The notes under the pieces are model-generated. The model was not told the DNA's origin. It saw only the letters and a list, made by a program, of their open reading frames with translations, and did not search any database. A stretch of 64,000 nucleotides of DNA from NCBI GenBank assembly GCA_021802425.1, contig JAJZXJ010000001.1, forward strand, positions 139,789 through 203,788. The letters are read 5' to 3'. Each line of letters starts with the position of its first letter. The first letter of the stretch is position 1. The translations under genes were made by a program, and so were the position numbers. This document shows positions 35,217 to 44,043 of the stretch, piece by piece. The stretch is from Acidulodesulfobacterium sp021802425 (lineage in GTDB: Bacteria; SZUA-79; Acidulodesulfobacterales; Acidulodesulfobacteraceae).

Positions 35217-37559
35217 TTAAATTTTAAAGCCGGTTTCTACTTCCGTAATATCCAGAATTTTCAACCCGTCGGGCAAAAAATAATTGATTAAACCCTTTAA
35301 ATTATCCATCCCGTCAAGCGGCTTATTTTTTATTTTAATCGTCAAATATAAACTATCGCTTTCGCTCATAAATGGGATAGGATTGGAATAACTTATTTTT
35401 GGCTTGGGGCTAAATCTTGATTCTTTGTAGGCAATGGAAAGTTTTGCTATTCTAAAAACCCTGAGCAGTATTTTGGCGGTCTCAAGATGCCCAAGATATT
35501 TGATAACTCCCCTTTTCGAATATCTGATTAAAAGTTTAGAACCGGCTTTATTTTTATTATTGTTTTCGGTTTTTGGCGTATTAATAATATCCGCGCGGTT
35601 ATCCATAATATCCATATCGTTTTTCCGCCTCTTATGCATTTTGATATTTTCTTCCCTTGACGAATAAACCGGGCTTATCTCTTCAAAGTCGCAGACCCCG
35701 CATAAACGGCAAACCTTTCTGCAATTTTCCGTCGATAGTCTCTCTTCTTCGCTTTGTTTTTCAATGCCGCCTACCCCGCCGGTTATAATATCTGAACTAA
35801 AATTATAAATTGAAATCGTATTCTGTTTATAGGCTTTTTTAAACTCGGACTTAAGATAATCCTTTTTAACCAATATATCTATAAAATCCCATGGCAAAGC
35901 GTGATTTAAATCCTTTTCATCGTAAAGATACCTGTTCAATATCTCGCCGCTGCTTATATTATCGAATGAATTTAATGCTTTAATCCATGCATCGAAATTA
36001 AACAACTTCATTTCGCTGTCATAAACCGCTCCAAATTTATAAGCCTTATAAATAATTTTCGAAGTAAACTCGTCGCCTCTAGAAATTAGCCCCTCTATAA
36101 AGCTGACCTTTGGGTCTTGATACCTTAGATTTACATTTATGGGCCGTAACGACTTTTTTAAATAATTAATCTTAAAGTTAAGTTCGGATGCCTTATTCAT
36201 GGGATGCCATTGAAAAGGGGTATGCGGTTTAGGAACGAAGTTATTGACATTAACCGTTATATTTAAGCCTTTCGAAACCCGTTTTATCTTTAAAACTAAA
36301 TCCTTAATGCCGTCGATATCGGAAATCCTTTCGTAAGGCAGTCCAATCATAAAATATAATTTAAGATTCTTAAAGCCTTTTTGGGATAAATTCTTAACCT
36401 CCTCAAGTAAATCGTCCCCCGATATATTTTTATTTATAATATCCCTGAGCCTTTGGGTTCCCGCCTCGGGGGCGAGGGTGAAATTAGTCTTTTTTACTTC
36501 GGCGGTTTTTTGTAAAATTTTTTCGCTAAGGGAGCCTATCCTCATTGAGGGAAAAGACATAGATACCTGTTTGTCTTCGCTCAAATACGATAATTCGTCC
36601 AATAAACCGTTAATGTCGGAATAATCGCCCGTCGATAAAGACGATAACGAAATTTCGCCGAGTCCCGTATCGTCGATGCCTTTTTTAATTATTTCAACAA
36701 CCGTCCCCTTTTTCCGTTCCCTTACCGGTCTATAAATATAGCCGGCCTGGCAAAACCTGCATCCGGACGAACAACCCCTTGCTATCTCGACCGAAAGCCT
36801 GTTATGCACGGTTTCTATCAACGGAACGATATTTTTTTTAACATAACCCATTAAATTTAAGTCATAACATATCGCTTTTTTTACATTTTTTGAATAACCC
36901 GGAACATAAACTCCGCGTATTTTCACAAGCCCGGCTTTTACATAATCTCTGTAATCTTTTTCGGCGACAAGTCCGTTTTTAAGGTCATTTTTGGCCTTTA
37001 AAACCGCATCGCAAACCGAAACCGCCGCAGTCTCGCCGTCTCCTATTATAAAGAAGTCTATGAAATCGTTTAACGGCAATGGATTAAAAGCGCACGGCCC
37101 GCCCGCCCCGACCAACGGATGGCTGAAATTCCTATCTTTTGAAAAAATCGGGATATCGGACGATTCCAGCATAAACAATATATTGGTATAGGAAAGTTCA
37201 TATTGAAGGGAAAACCCTACAATATCGAATTCCTTTATATCTTCAAACGATTCCAATGAAAAAAGGGGTATTTTATTTTCTTTTAGTTTTGAGCTCATAT
37301 CGGGATAAGGCAGGTAAACCCTCTCGCACGCTATATAATCTTTAGAGTTTAATATATCGTAAATAATTCCCATTCCGATATGGCTCATCCCCAATTCATA
37401 AAAATCAGGAAATGCAAGCGCATACTTAACGGGCATTTTTTTAATATCCTTTTTCGAAATACCCTGTTCGATACCTAAATATCTGGTCGGCTTTTGGACA
37501 AATGGAAAGATATTATTATTTAATTTGTCGAATAATCTTGATTTATTCATCTTAATCAT
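35217..37559 (-). CDS. Radical SAM/DUF2344 fusion protein of unknown function
   Basis: A 780-aa protein. The N-terminal region (1-240) is B12-binding-like ('YALAFPDFYELGMSHIGMGI', 'GGPCAFNPLPLNDFIDFFIIGDGE'). The radical SAM domain has 'IARGCSSGCRFCQAGYIYRP', and a Cys cluster 'CRKVCRLCGVCD' follows at about 630. A C-terminal DUF2344 domain contains 'LLIRYSKRGVIKYLGHLETAKIL'. This matches the uncharacterised families TIGR03960 plus TIGR03936, common in deltaproteobacteria and Firmicutes, where the two parts can be separate genes. DUF2344 proteins often lie beside rne/rng ribonuclease genes, which are not seen here. Confidence 0.88.
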   Translation of the reverse strand: MIKMNKSRLFDKLNNNIFPFVQKPTRYLGIEQGISKKDIKKMPVKYALAFPDFYELGMSHIGMGIIYDILNSKDYIACERVYLPYPDMSSKLKENKIPLFSLESFEDIKEFDIVGFSLQYELSYTNILFMLESSDIPIFSKDRNFSHPLVGAGGPCAFNPLPLNDFIDFFIIGDGETAAVSVCDAVLKAKNDLKNGLVAEKDYRDYVKAGLVKIRGVYVPGYSKNVKKAICYDLNLMGYVKKNIVPLIETVHNRLSVEIARGCSSGCRFCQAGYIYRPVRERKKGTVVEIIKKGIDDTGLGEISLSSLSTGDYSDINGLLDELSYLSEDKQVSMSFPSMRIGSLSEKILQKTAEVKKTNFTLAPEAGTQRLRDIINKNISGDDLLEEVKNLSQKGFKNLKLYFMIGLPYERISDIDGIKDLVLKIKRVSKGLNITVNVNNFVPKPHTPFQWHPMNKASELNFKINYLKKSLRPINVNLRYQDPKVSFIEGLISRGDEFTSKIIYKAYKFGAVYDSEMKLFNFDAWIKALNSFDNISSGEILNRYLYDEKDLNHALPWDFIDILVKKDYLKSEFKKAYKQNTISIYNFSSDIITGGVGGIEKQSEEERLSTENCRKVCRLCGVCDFEEISPVYSSREENIKMHKRRKNDMDIMDNRADIINTPKTENNNKNKAGSKLLIRYSKRGVIKYLGHLETAKILLRVFRIAKLSIAYKESRFSPKPKISYSNPIPFMSESDSLYLTIKIKNKPLDGMDNLKGLINYFLPDGLKILDITEVETGFKI

Positions 37560-37605
37560 TATATAATAAAAAAGATTATTTTAAAAATAATAACATTTAA
37601 ATACA

Positions 37606-38316
37606 ATGAACAACACCATCCAACTTATCGTAATTGCAATAATTCCAGTTTTATTTGCAATAATATTGCACGAAGTCTCACACGGCTATGTAGCTCATAT
37701 CTTCGGCGACGACACCGCAAAGAATGCCGGCAGGTTAACTCTTAATCCCATAAAACATATAGACCCTTTTGGGACAATTTTACTTCCTTTGCTTTTGATT
37801 CTTTTGGGTTCGCCTTTTCTCTTCGGTTATGCAAAACCGGTTCCCGTAAATTTTAACGGTCTTAAAAACCCTAAAAGGGATACCGGATTTGTGGCAGCTG
37901 CCGGCCCTGTAACAAACTTTTTACTTGCGCTAATCTCATTTATATTCTTAAAAATAATTCTCGCAAATTTCCCTATAATGAATATTTACCTCGCTTATTT
38001 TATAAGCCATCTTAAATTCCAGGCAGTAACCGGAGGGGTATTTTTTAAATTTTTCATCTATCCGGTAACATTTATGCTTTTCATCGGTATAATGATAAAC
38101 CTTGTCCTGGGAGTATTTAATCTGATACCGATTCCGCCGTTGGACGGCGGAAGAGTTGCGGTCAGCATCCTGCCCGCGCCGTTTTCGGATTATTTAAGCA
38201 GGCTCGAACCGTTCGGAATATTCATAATCCTTATATTATTGCTGATAAATCCAGGGAACTTTTTGGGTGTTTTATTTAATTTTATCGTAAATAATATAGT
38301 TTTAAGAAATTTATAA
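37606..38316 (+). CDS. Site-2-protease-like M50 family metalloprotease
   Basis: A 236-aa polytopic membrane protease. The zinc motif is HEVSH (about 22-26, 'ILHEVSHGYVAHIFGDDTA'), and the second metal ligand motif is 'NLIPIPPLDGGRV'. About five to six transmembrane helices are present and there is no PDZ domain. It belongs to the short YwhC-like group of S2P proteins. Substrates are unknown. scpA follows 40 bp downstream, an arrangement common in many bacteria. Confidence 0.9.
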   Translation: MNNTIQLIVIAIIPVLFAIILHEVSHGYVAHIFGDDTAKNAGRLTLNPIKHIDPFGTILLPLLLILLGSPFLFGYAKPVPVNFNGLKNPKRDTGFVAAAGPVTNFLLALISFIFLKIILANFPIMNIYLAYFISHLKFQAVTGGVFFKFFIYPVTFMLFIGIMINLVLGVFNLIPIPPLDGGRVAVSILPAPFSDYLSRLEPFGIFIILILLLINPGNFLGVLFNFIVNNIVLRNL

Positions 38317-38356
38317 TATATATAACATGATATAAATTAAAAAATTAAAGCCGCAT

Positions 38357-39208
38357 ATGTCATCACCGGGTACCTCCCCCGCAACCCAAAGCAGTAATGT
38401 TAATTTAAATAATGTAAGTCTTCAGGCTTACGACGGCCCGCTAGATTTGCTGTTATCCCTTATAAAAAAAAATAAAATAAACATTTACGACATTCCTATC
38501 GCCTCCATTACCGATCAATATCTAAATACGATAGGACTTAATGAGGATATGCTGGCCGCTTCTTTGCTGAGTTTTAATCTGGATTCAAGCGGAGATTTTA
38601 TCGTTATGGCTGCTCAGCTTATATATATTAAATCACTAATGCTTTTACCGTCTTATTACGACAAAGAGGAAAATGCGGCGGAAGGCGAAGTCATAGACCC
38701 TAGAACCGAACTTGCCGATATGCTCATAGAGTATCAAAAGGTTAAAGAAGTTGCCTCCTTTTTGGATAACAGGCCTATTTTGGGCCGCGATGTGTTTGAA
38801 ATTAATATATTTCGTAAAGATAAGCCATCTGAAGCAGAACAGGAAAAATCAAAAGAAATCCTTTTCGAGGCAAACATTTTCATTCTTTCCGAATATTTCT
38901 ATTATAAAATGACCGAGGCTAAAAAAAGGATAAATACATACGAGGTAGCAAAAGAACGCTTTTCCATTAAAGATAAAATTATCGAGATAATGGAAAAATT
39001 CAGCATAGCCGAAAGAATTATATTTTCGGGGCTTATGAAAGAAGCCGCCTCCAAGGATGAGCTATTTACCTATTTTCTGGCTCTCCTCGAGATGTCAAGA
39101 TTGATTTTAATAAATTTAGACCAGATGCAGCCGTTTGGCGAAATATATATATCTCCCGTTGCGGGCGGCGTTTTAAATTATAAGCCGAAAATTATTAACA
39201 TAATGTAA
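38357..39208 (+). CDS. scpA: Segregation and condensation protein ScpA
   Basis: A 283-aa kleisin. It has the N-terminal 'LQAYDGPLDLLLSLIKKNKINIYDIPIASITDQYL' pattern (in pieces), then 'FIVMAAQLIYIKSLMLLP' and a C-terminal winged-helix segment. ScpA bridges the SMC heads with ScpB. scpB usually follows scpA, but here rluB lies next and is convergent, so scpB must be elsewhere or lost. Confidence 0.93.
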   Translation: MSSPGTSPATQSSNVNLNNVSLQAYDGPLDLLLSLIKKNKINIYDIPIASITDQYLNTIGLNEDMLAASLLSFNLDSSGDFIVMAAQLIYIKSLMLLPSYYDKEENAAEGEVIDPRTELADMLIEYQKVKEVASFLDNRPILGRDVFEINIFRKDKPSEAEQEKSKEILFEANIFILSEYFYYKMTEAKKRINTYEVAKERFSIKDKIIEIMEKFSIAERIIFSGLMKEAASKDELFTYFLALLEMSRLILINLDQMQPFGEIYISPVAGGVLNYKPKIINIM

Positions 39209-39226
39209 TTATTAGCCGTAATGTAA

Positions 39227-40009
39227 TTACTCATTAATTTTCTTTTTAAATATCAGCTCGGCAACCTTTTTATTTAATATCCTGTACTGGCCCGACGGTA
39301 AATCCCCGATATAAAGTCCTCCTATAGCAACCCTTTTAAGCGTTATGATTTTAAGGTTGAAAAACTCTAAAAGTCTCCTTATCTCCCTATTCTTCCCATG
39401 ATTTAAATCTATGGATAAAATAAATTTTACAGGTTTTTTACTTATAACTCTGACATTTTGAGGCTTCATTAAGCCTGTTTCTTCAAGATTTATTCCCTTT
39501 TTTATCTTTTTTAGAAGTTCATCCGTAAGTTCGCCCTTTACCTCGACTATATAAGATTTAACGACATTAAATTTGGGATGGGTTGCCTTATATGTAAAAT
39601 CACCGTCGTTGGTTAGTAAAAGTAAGCCCTCGCTCATAAAATCAAGCCTGCCTACAGGGAAAATATGTTTATGACTTAAAGTTTCCTTTTTAATCAATTC
39701 CATTACCGTTTTAAAACCGGACTCGGATTTTACGGCTGTAATATAGCCCTGCGGCTTGTTTAACATTATGTAAACAGGAGGTTCCATTTTATAAACGATT
39801 TTTTTTCCGTCAAAGCTTACCTCGTCGCCGGTATTTACAAATGTTGCGAGATTTTTAACGCTTTTACCGTTTATAATGACCCTGCCTTCTTTTATTATAG
39901 CGTCCGCTTCCCTTCTTGAAACGCCGGTTCTTGCGGCAAGAAATTTATTTAATCTTAAATCTTGCGTCAAACCGGATTTTTTTGCGGCTTTAGGCTTTTT
40001 TTCTATCAA
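39227..40009 (-). CDS. rluB: Ribosomal large-subunit pseudouridine synthase (RluB-like)
   Basis: A 260-aa protein. An S4 RNA-binding domain (about 15-65, 'RLNKFLAARTGVSRREADAIIKEG') precedes an RsuA/RluB-type catalytic domain with 'MLNKPQGYITA' and catalytic Asp in 'GRLDFMSEGLLLLTNDG'. It likely modifies helix 89-90 region uridines of 23S rRNA. Its ATG overlaps the thiG stop by 4 bp, so it may be expressed from the TPP-controlled transcript as well. Confidence 0.9.
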   Translation of the reverse strand: MIEKKPKAAKKSGLTQDLRLNKFLAARTGVSRREADAIIKEGRVIINGKSVKNLATFVNTGDEVSFDGKKIVYKMEPPVYIMLNKPQGYITAVKSESGFKTVMELIKKETLSHKHIFPVGRLDFMSEGLLLLTNDGDFTYKATHPKFNVVKSYIVEVKGELTDELLKKIKKGINLEETGLMKPQNVRVISKKPVKFILSIDLNHGKNREIRRLLEFFNLKIITLKRVAIGGLYIGDLPSGQYRILNKKVAELIFKKKINE

Positions 40010-40815
40010 AATACGATTCCCTCCATTTGCGTTGAGGCTTGCGCATAAAGTTTCATAGGAATGCGTCCGGATAAATACGCAAGCCTGCCCGCTTCTACCC
40101 CTTGCTTCATTGCAAGCGCCATTTTTACGGGATTATTCGCCCCGGCTATTGCCGTATTAATAAGAATCCCGTCAACGCCGAGTTCCATCGTCTTGCAGGC
40201 ATCGGACGCCGTCCCGACCCCTGCATCCACTATGACCGGCACGGAAACCGTTTCTTTTATTATTTTGATATTATAAGGGTTTCTAATTCCTAAACCGGAA
40301 CCGATAGGCGAAGCAAGCGGCATAACGACCGGACACCCCGCATCCTCGAGTTTTTTAGCCAAAACAGGATCGTCCATCATATACGGCATAACCGTAAAAC
40401 CCTCTTTTACCAATATTTTTGCGGCCTTAATTAACTCCTCGTTATCGGGATAAAGAGTTTTTGCATCGCCGATGACTTCAAGTTTTACCATGTCTGTCTT
40501 GAAAACATCGAGTTCTCTCGTAAGCCTGAGTGTGTTGACGGCATCCTCTGCGGTATAACACCCTGCCGTGTTCGGCAAAAGCGTAAACCTGTCCAGGTCT
40601 ATATACGACAGCATATTGTCTTTTGCGTTGAAATCTATCCTCCTGACCGCCACCGTTATAATCTCGGCGCCGGAGGCAACCGCGGAGTCTTTCATAGTTT
40701 GAAAATCGGGATACTTCCCCGTTCCGACTATGAGCCGAGATTTAAATGTATATTTTCCAATTTTTAAACCGTCATCCTGCGGCATTTCATCATCCTCTTT
40801 TATTGCGCTATTCAT
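40006..40815 (-). CDS. thiG: Thiazole synthase ThiG
   Basis: A 269-aa TIM-barrel enzyme. It has 'RLIVGTGKYPDFQTMKDSAVASG', the imine-forming Lys in 'DMVKLEVIGDAKTLYPD', 'VMPLASPIGSG', 'VPVIVDAGVGTASDA' and 'GILINTAIAGA'. It condenses deoxyxylulose phosphate, ThiS thiocarboxylate and dehydroglycine to the thiazole phosphate of thiamine. Part of the TPP-riboswitch-controlled cluster with thiS and the CofH-like gene. Confidence 0.95.
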   Translation of the reverse strand: MNSAIKEDDEMPQDDGLKIGKYTFKSRLIVGTGKYPDFQTMKDSAVASGAEIITVAVRRIDFNAKDNMLSYIDLDRFTLLPNTAGCYTAEDAVNTLRLTRELDVFKTDMVKLEVIGDAKTLYPDNEELIKAAKILVKEGFTVMPYMMDDPVLAKKLEDAGCPVVMPLASPIGSGLGIRNPYNIKIIKETVSVPVIVDAGVGTASDACKTMELGVDGILINTAIAGANNPVKMALAMKQGVEAGRLAYLSGRIPMKLYAQASTQMEGIVF

Positions 40816-40917
40816 TTATATACCTCCGTTCTTAATTAAATTGCCGGTATTAATCCGGCATTAGCTTATGCAAATTTAATTTGTTATGTATTCCGATATT
40901 TTTTAATATTTTGTATT

Positions 40918-41130
40918 CTAACCGCCGGGCGCAATAGTTACCAAATCGACTTTATCGTTTTCGTTTAAAAGGAATTCCCTATAACCGCTCTTCGAAACTA
41001 TTGTTTTGTTTACGGCGACAGCCGTACTTTTTATATCTAATTTAAGCTCGTCTATCAAATTTTGAACCGTTATGCCGTCAGAAACATCAAATTCTTTACC
41101 GTTAATATCTATTTTCATAAGTTTTTTCAT
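40918..41130 (-). CDS. thiS: Sulfur carrier protein ThiS
   Basis: A 70-aa beta-grasp protein ending in the required Gly-Gly ('VDLVTIAPGG'), with 'INGKEFDVSDGITVQNLIDELKL'. Adenylated and thiocarboxylated at the C-terminus (by ThiF plus a sulfurtransferase, not in the window), it donates sulfur to ThiG. It overlaps the CofH-like gene by 29 bp (17 bp if the second ATG is used), indicating tight coupling. Confidence 0.93.
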   Translation of the reverse strand: MKKLMKIDINGKEFDVSDGITVQNLIDELKLDIKSTAVAVNKTIVSKSGYREFLLNENDKVDLVTIAPGG

Positions 41131-42226
41131 AAATAGGGTTATATAATGTATCTCTCCTGACAGGAAACTTGCCGGATTTTTTTATCAAACTTACGATTTC
41201 GTCTTCCGGTAAATATTCGCCGAATTCCCCTCCTGCGCTTTTGGTGATATTTTCTTCCATTAAAGTTCCCCCAAAATCGTTAACGCCGCATTCAAGAGAT
41301 TTTAAAGCGGCGGGAATGCCGATTTTAGGCCAGCTTGTCTGAATATTTTTGAAATTATCTAAGTAAAGCCTTAAAATGGCATAAAACTTAAATATTTTAT
41401 CCTGCATCAATGTTGAATCCACCTTTTTTCTAAGAGATGTTTTGTATGAAATAAACGGTAATGTAATAAACTCCGTAAACCCGTTTGTTTCATCCTGAAT
41501 TTGCCTTATTAAGCTTAAATGATAAACTATATCGAGGTTTGACTCGATATGGCCGAAAAGAATAGTAGCTGAGGTTTTAACGCCGCTTTTATGCGCCGCT
41601 TTTATAATTTCGACCCAAATATCCGTGTTTATCTTTTCGGGGCAAATCTTGCTTCTTGTTTCTTTCGCCAGAATCTCCGCCGCAGTTCCGGGCATTGAAT
41701 TAAGTCCCGTATCGGCTAATTTTAAAATAACATCCTCATAAGATTTATTCGTTGCCTTCGAAAGCTCGTAAATTTCCTGCGGCGAAAATGCGTGAATATG
41801 CAAATCGGGAAAATTATCCCTGACGGTCTTAATCAGGCTAAAATAATAATCGGGCTTTAATTCCGGATTTATTCCGCCCGTTACGCATATTTCATCTATG
41901 CCTATCTTTTTACCTTCCGAAATTTTTTCGAGTATTTTATCGTAATCAAGCAAAAACGAGTCTTTTGATTTTTTCGTCCTTTTATAGCCGCAAAACCTGC
42001 AGTTTAAACCGCAGATGTTTGTAAAGTTAATGTTTCTATTGACGACAAATGATACCGTATTGGAATTAATTTTTTGGTTTTTTATGCCGGCGATGCGGAT
42101 AATATCCTGCCCCTTCTCTTTTTCTTCCAATAGGCAAAGAAGTTCCTCGTCATTGATTCTTTCAAAAGATAAAGCCTTTTCAAGTATGGAATTTAATTCA
42201 GTCATACATTTATAGCGCATAGCCAA
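41102..42226 (-). CDS. CofH-like radical SAM enzyme in a thiamine operon
   Basis: About 370 aa. The radical SAM motif is 'CGLNCRFCGYKR'. Family blocks 'EICVTGGINPELKPDYY', 'LHIHAFSPQEIYEL', 'LNSMPGTAAEIL', 'ICPEKINTDIWVEII', 'ATILFGHIES' and 'FTEFITLPF' match CofH (FO synthase subunit 2) more closely than MqnC or MqnE, and do not match ThiH. It is the first gene after a TPP riboswitch and overlaps thiS. CofH and ThiH both split tyrosine and release dehydroglycine, the ThiG substrate, so it may serve in place of ThiH; this is inference. Start uncertain: TTG at 42226, or ATGs at 42220 or 42205. No good ribosome site is visible. Confidence 0.8.
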   Translation of the reverse strand: MAMRYKCMTELNSILEKALSFERINDEELLCLLEEKEKGQDIIRIAGIKNQKINSNTVSFVVNRNINFTNICGLNCRFCGYKRTKKSKDSFLLDYDKILEKISEGKKIGIDEICVTGGINPELKPDYYFSLIKTVRDNFPDLHIHAFSPQEIYELSKATNKSYEDVILKLADTGLNSMPGTAAEILAKETRSKICPEKINTDIWVEIIKAAHKSGVKTSATILFGHIESNLDIVYHLSLIRQIQDETNGFTEFITLPFISYKTSLRKKVDSTLMQDKIFKFYAILRLYLDNFKNIQTSWPKIGIPAALKSLECGVNDFGGTLMEENITKSAGGEFGEYLPEDEIVSLIKKSGKFPVRRDTLYNPIYEKTYENRY

Positions 42227-42292
42227 AGACTACGCTTTATTATCAAATTATTTAATAAAATATTTTAGGAGCATAGCTTAGCAGCAAAGGAA

Positions 42293-42322
42293 AGAAAAAA
42301 ACGGGCAGTCTTAAACTGCGCC
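42293..42322 (-). terminator. Intrinsic terminator of the TPP riboswitch
   Basis: On the minus strand GGCGCAGT-ttaag-ACTGCCC forms a hairpin (7 bp, one bulge) and is followed by GTTTTTTT. It lies between the riboswitch aptamer and the CofH-like gene. It is the expected expression platform for transcriptional attenuation. Confidence 0.78.
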
Positions 42323-42367
42323 AATGGCGGTTTATACGCTAATAATATCTTAATTTTAACGCTTTCT

Positions 42368-42500
42368 TGCTTCCCTACGCCGGCATTATCCGTATTCAGG
42401 TTCAAAGGGTTGCGAGTTAAAGGCTTGTATGTTATTTAATCTAATCAAACCTGCCGCAACTCGACTCTCAGCCAAATTATTAACGGCACCCCTACTTTCA
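42368..42500 (-). promoter_or_regulatory. TPP riboswitch (Thi-box)
   Basis: The minus strand carries the conserved aptamer pieces in order: AGTAGGGGTGCC (about 42500-42485), GGCTGAGAG (42473-42465), CAACCCTTTGAACCTGAA, GGATAATGCCGGCG and TAGGGAAGC (ending about 42370). These are the signature of the thiamine pyrophosphate riboswitch. It precedes the CofH-like gene, thiS and thiG, and an intrinsic terminator follows it. Confidence 0.93.
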
Positions 42501-42534
42501 ACATCGTTTAAATCTACTTATTTTATTTATATAT

Positions 42535-42563
42535 ATTATAACCTATTTAATAACTCCAATCAA
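42535..42563 (-). promoter_or_regulatory. Sigma70-type promoter of the thiamine operon
   Basis: Minus strand TTGATT (42563-42558), 17 bp spacer, perfect TATAAT (42540-42535). It overlaps the 3' end of the last T4SS-cluster gene and would start transcription near 42528, just before the riboswitch. Confidence 0.7.
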
Positions 42564-43301
42564 GAAATTCTTATGTTTGTTATTATATACTTTTACGCAT
42601 GCAACCCTTACGGTTAAAATATCATTTTTCGCCGTTAAAGGAACAAAGTAGTATTCCAAAAAGACCGATTTTTTAATATGCCCAAAGGTACCTGTCCTTT
42701 TATTAATGAAACTTTCGGCATCATTTTCGGGCATGGTTAAAAAATTAAAATCCCCCGCATTTTTATGGACAACGGTTAAATTGTGAAACAGGTAATAGAT
42801 GTTGCCGTGCTTGATTTTGATAAAATTAATATTCCTGCGGGTTTTCATTCTATTTTCTATAGTCCTGTCAGACCTGTAATATGCCAGATAAAACCCATGC
42901 TTTTTAAAATTATAACTGCTGATGTCCGCCCTGATATATTCTTTAAAATATTTTACCGAACCTACAAACTTCATTAACTTTTCTAATTTTTGTTTATCCT
43001 CATAAAAAAGTTTTTTCCATAAAAACGAATTATATCTATCATGCATATATTGAGCAGGATTGACAATCTTTATGTATGTCGTAATATCCTCTTTATTAAC
43101 CGGCCGGTTTGCGGCTTTTAAATATAGAGCGTAAATAATCGGATCTGAGGCGTAAACGCCATGGCAGACTCCGGCGCCTGTACCGGCAAAAGCCCTGCTG
43201 CCGAATACCGTATTTAAAATCGAAACATTCAAAACAACCGTCAAGAATAAAAAAACCGTCCAAAATATCCTTTCCCTCGTTCTGCCGATTTTTCCTTTCA
43301 T
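42543..43301 (-). CDS. Exported protein of unknown function, T4SS cluster
   Basis: A 252-aa protein. The N-terminus is basic, followed by a hydrophobic segment ('IFWTVFLFLTVVLNVSILNTVF') and a cleavage-like 'SRAFAGT', so it is predicted periplasmic. The mature part is basic and Tyr-rich with two short repeats of 'YY' and no motif I recognise. It is the last gene of the minus-strand T4SS cluster, 163 bp from the transglycosylase gene. Its position suggests an accessory of the secretion machine. The thiamine promoter overlaps its 3' end. Confidence 0.6.
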   Translation of the reverse strand: MKGKIGRTRERIFWTVFLFLTVVLNVSILNTVFGSRAFAGTGAGVCHGVYASDPIIYALYLKAANRPVNKEDITTYIKIVNPAQYMHDRYNSFLWKKLFYEDKQKLEKLMKFVGSVKYFKEYIRADISSYNFKKHGFYLAYYRSDRTIENRMKTRRNINFIKIKHGNIYYLFHNLTVVHKNAGDFNFLTMPENDAESFINKRTGTFGHIKKSVFLEYYFVPLTAKNDILTVRVACVKVYNNKHKNFLIGVIK

Positions 43302-43464
43302 ACCCGCATCCCCCTCTTATAATATAATTTAAAAGTATCGTTATCGTAAGGCATAAATTAATTATTTTTAGTTAATTTTAATAAAATAGTCAAACCTTGT
43401 CAAATTTAATATTTTTACTACATCATAACATATTTTTTAAGCAATTTTATTTGCTTTCCATTTT

Positions 43465-44025
43465 TCAATGTTTTAATAATTTTCTGTAATAATCGTAATA
43501 TTTATAAACCCTCATTATATATATTTCCGTTTGTCTGTAAGGCGGAATAATAAATTCTCTGCGGTTTTTTGCATATATTATTTTAACGGAATCAGGACCT
43601 GCGTTATAGCATGCTAAAGCAGGAACTGGTTTATAACCGAACATTGTCAGGCAATAGCGCAAATATTTGGCGCCGGCAATTATGTTTATCAAAGGATTAA
43701 AGGCATTTAAATTCATGGTTTTTGCGGTTTCCGGCATAACCTGCATAAGCCCTACCGCCCCCTTAGGGCTTACAGCGTCAATGTTAAAATTGCTTTCCGC
43801 CCTTATCACCGCAATAAGAAATGGAACGGGTATTTTGTATTTATTCGATGCAAACATTATTGTTTTGTCAAATAACTTATAAGAAAATTTATATCCTTTT
43901 TGGGAAAACCCAAACCCAAAGGAAGCATAAGCCCGCAATATACAGTTTAAAAAAATAGTAAACCAAAGCAATGCCGTAAATATCGATTTTTTTTCTAAAA
44001 AAAATCTAATTTTAAAATTTTCCAT
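43465..44025 (-). CDS. VirB1-like lytic transglycosylase
   Basis: A 186-aa protein. A signal or anchor segment (about 14-34) is followed by an SLT domain with catalytic Glu77 ('VIRAESNFNIDAVSPKGAVGLMQVMPETA' region), 'AGAKYLRYCLTMFG' and 'ALACYNAGPDSV'. It remodels peptidoglycan to let the secretion channel through. It shares fold but not close sequence with the FlgJ transglycosylase domain at 6 kb. It lies 18 bp after the lipoprotein gene. Confidence 0.85.
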   Translation of the reverse strand: MENFKIRFFLEKKSIFTALLWFTIFLNCILRAYASFGFGFSQKGYKFSYKLFDKTIMFASNKYKIPVPFLIAVIRAESNFNIDAVSPKGAVGLMQVMPETAKTMNLNAFNPLINIIAGAKYLRYCLTMFGYKPVPALACYNAGPDSVKIIYAKNRREFIIPPYRQTEIYIMRVYKYYDYYRKLLKH

Positions 44026-44043
44026 CGGGCGTTTAACGCAAGG

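Noticed and set aside
41102..42226. ThiH identity for the radical SAM gene
   Set aside because: Although next to thiS-thiG, it lacks ThiH blocks (the 'CxYCGF' context, 'VTGE') and shows CofH blocks such as 'PGTAAEIL' and 'HIHAFSPQE'.
42565..42610. Prophage or integrase attachment site at the T4SS flank
   Set aside because: No tRNA, integrase or flanking direct repeats were seen at 42.5 or 57.5 kb. The tRNA-Ala at 32.0 kb has no visible 3' duplicate in the window.
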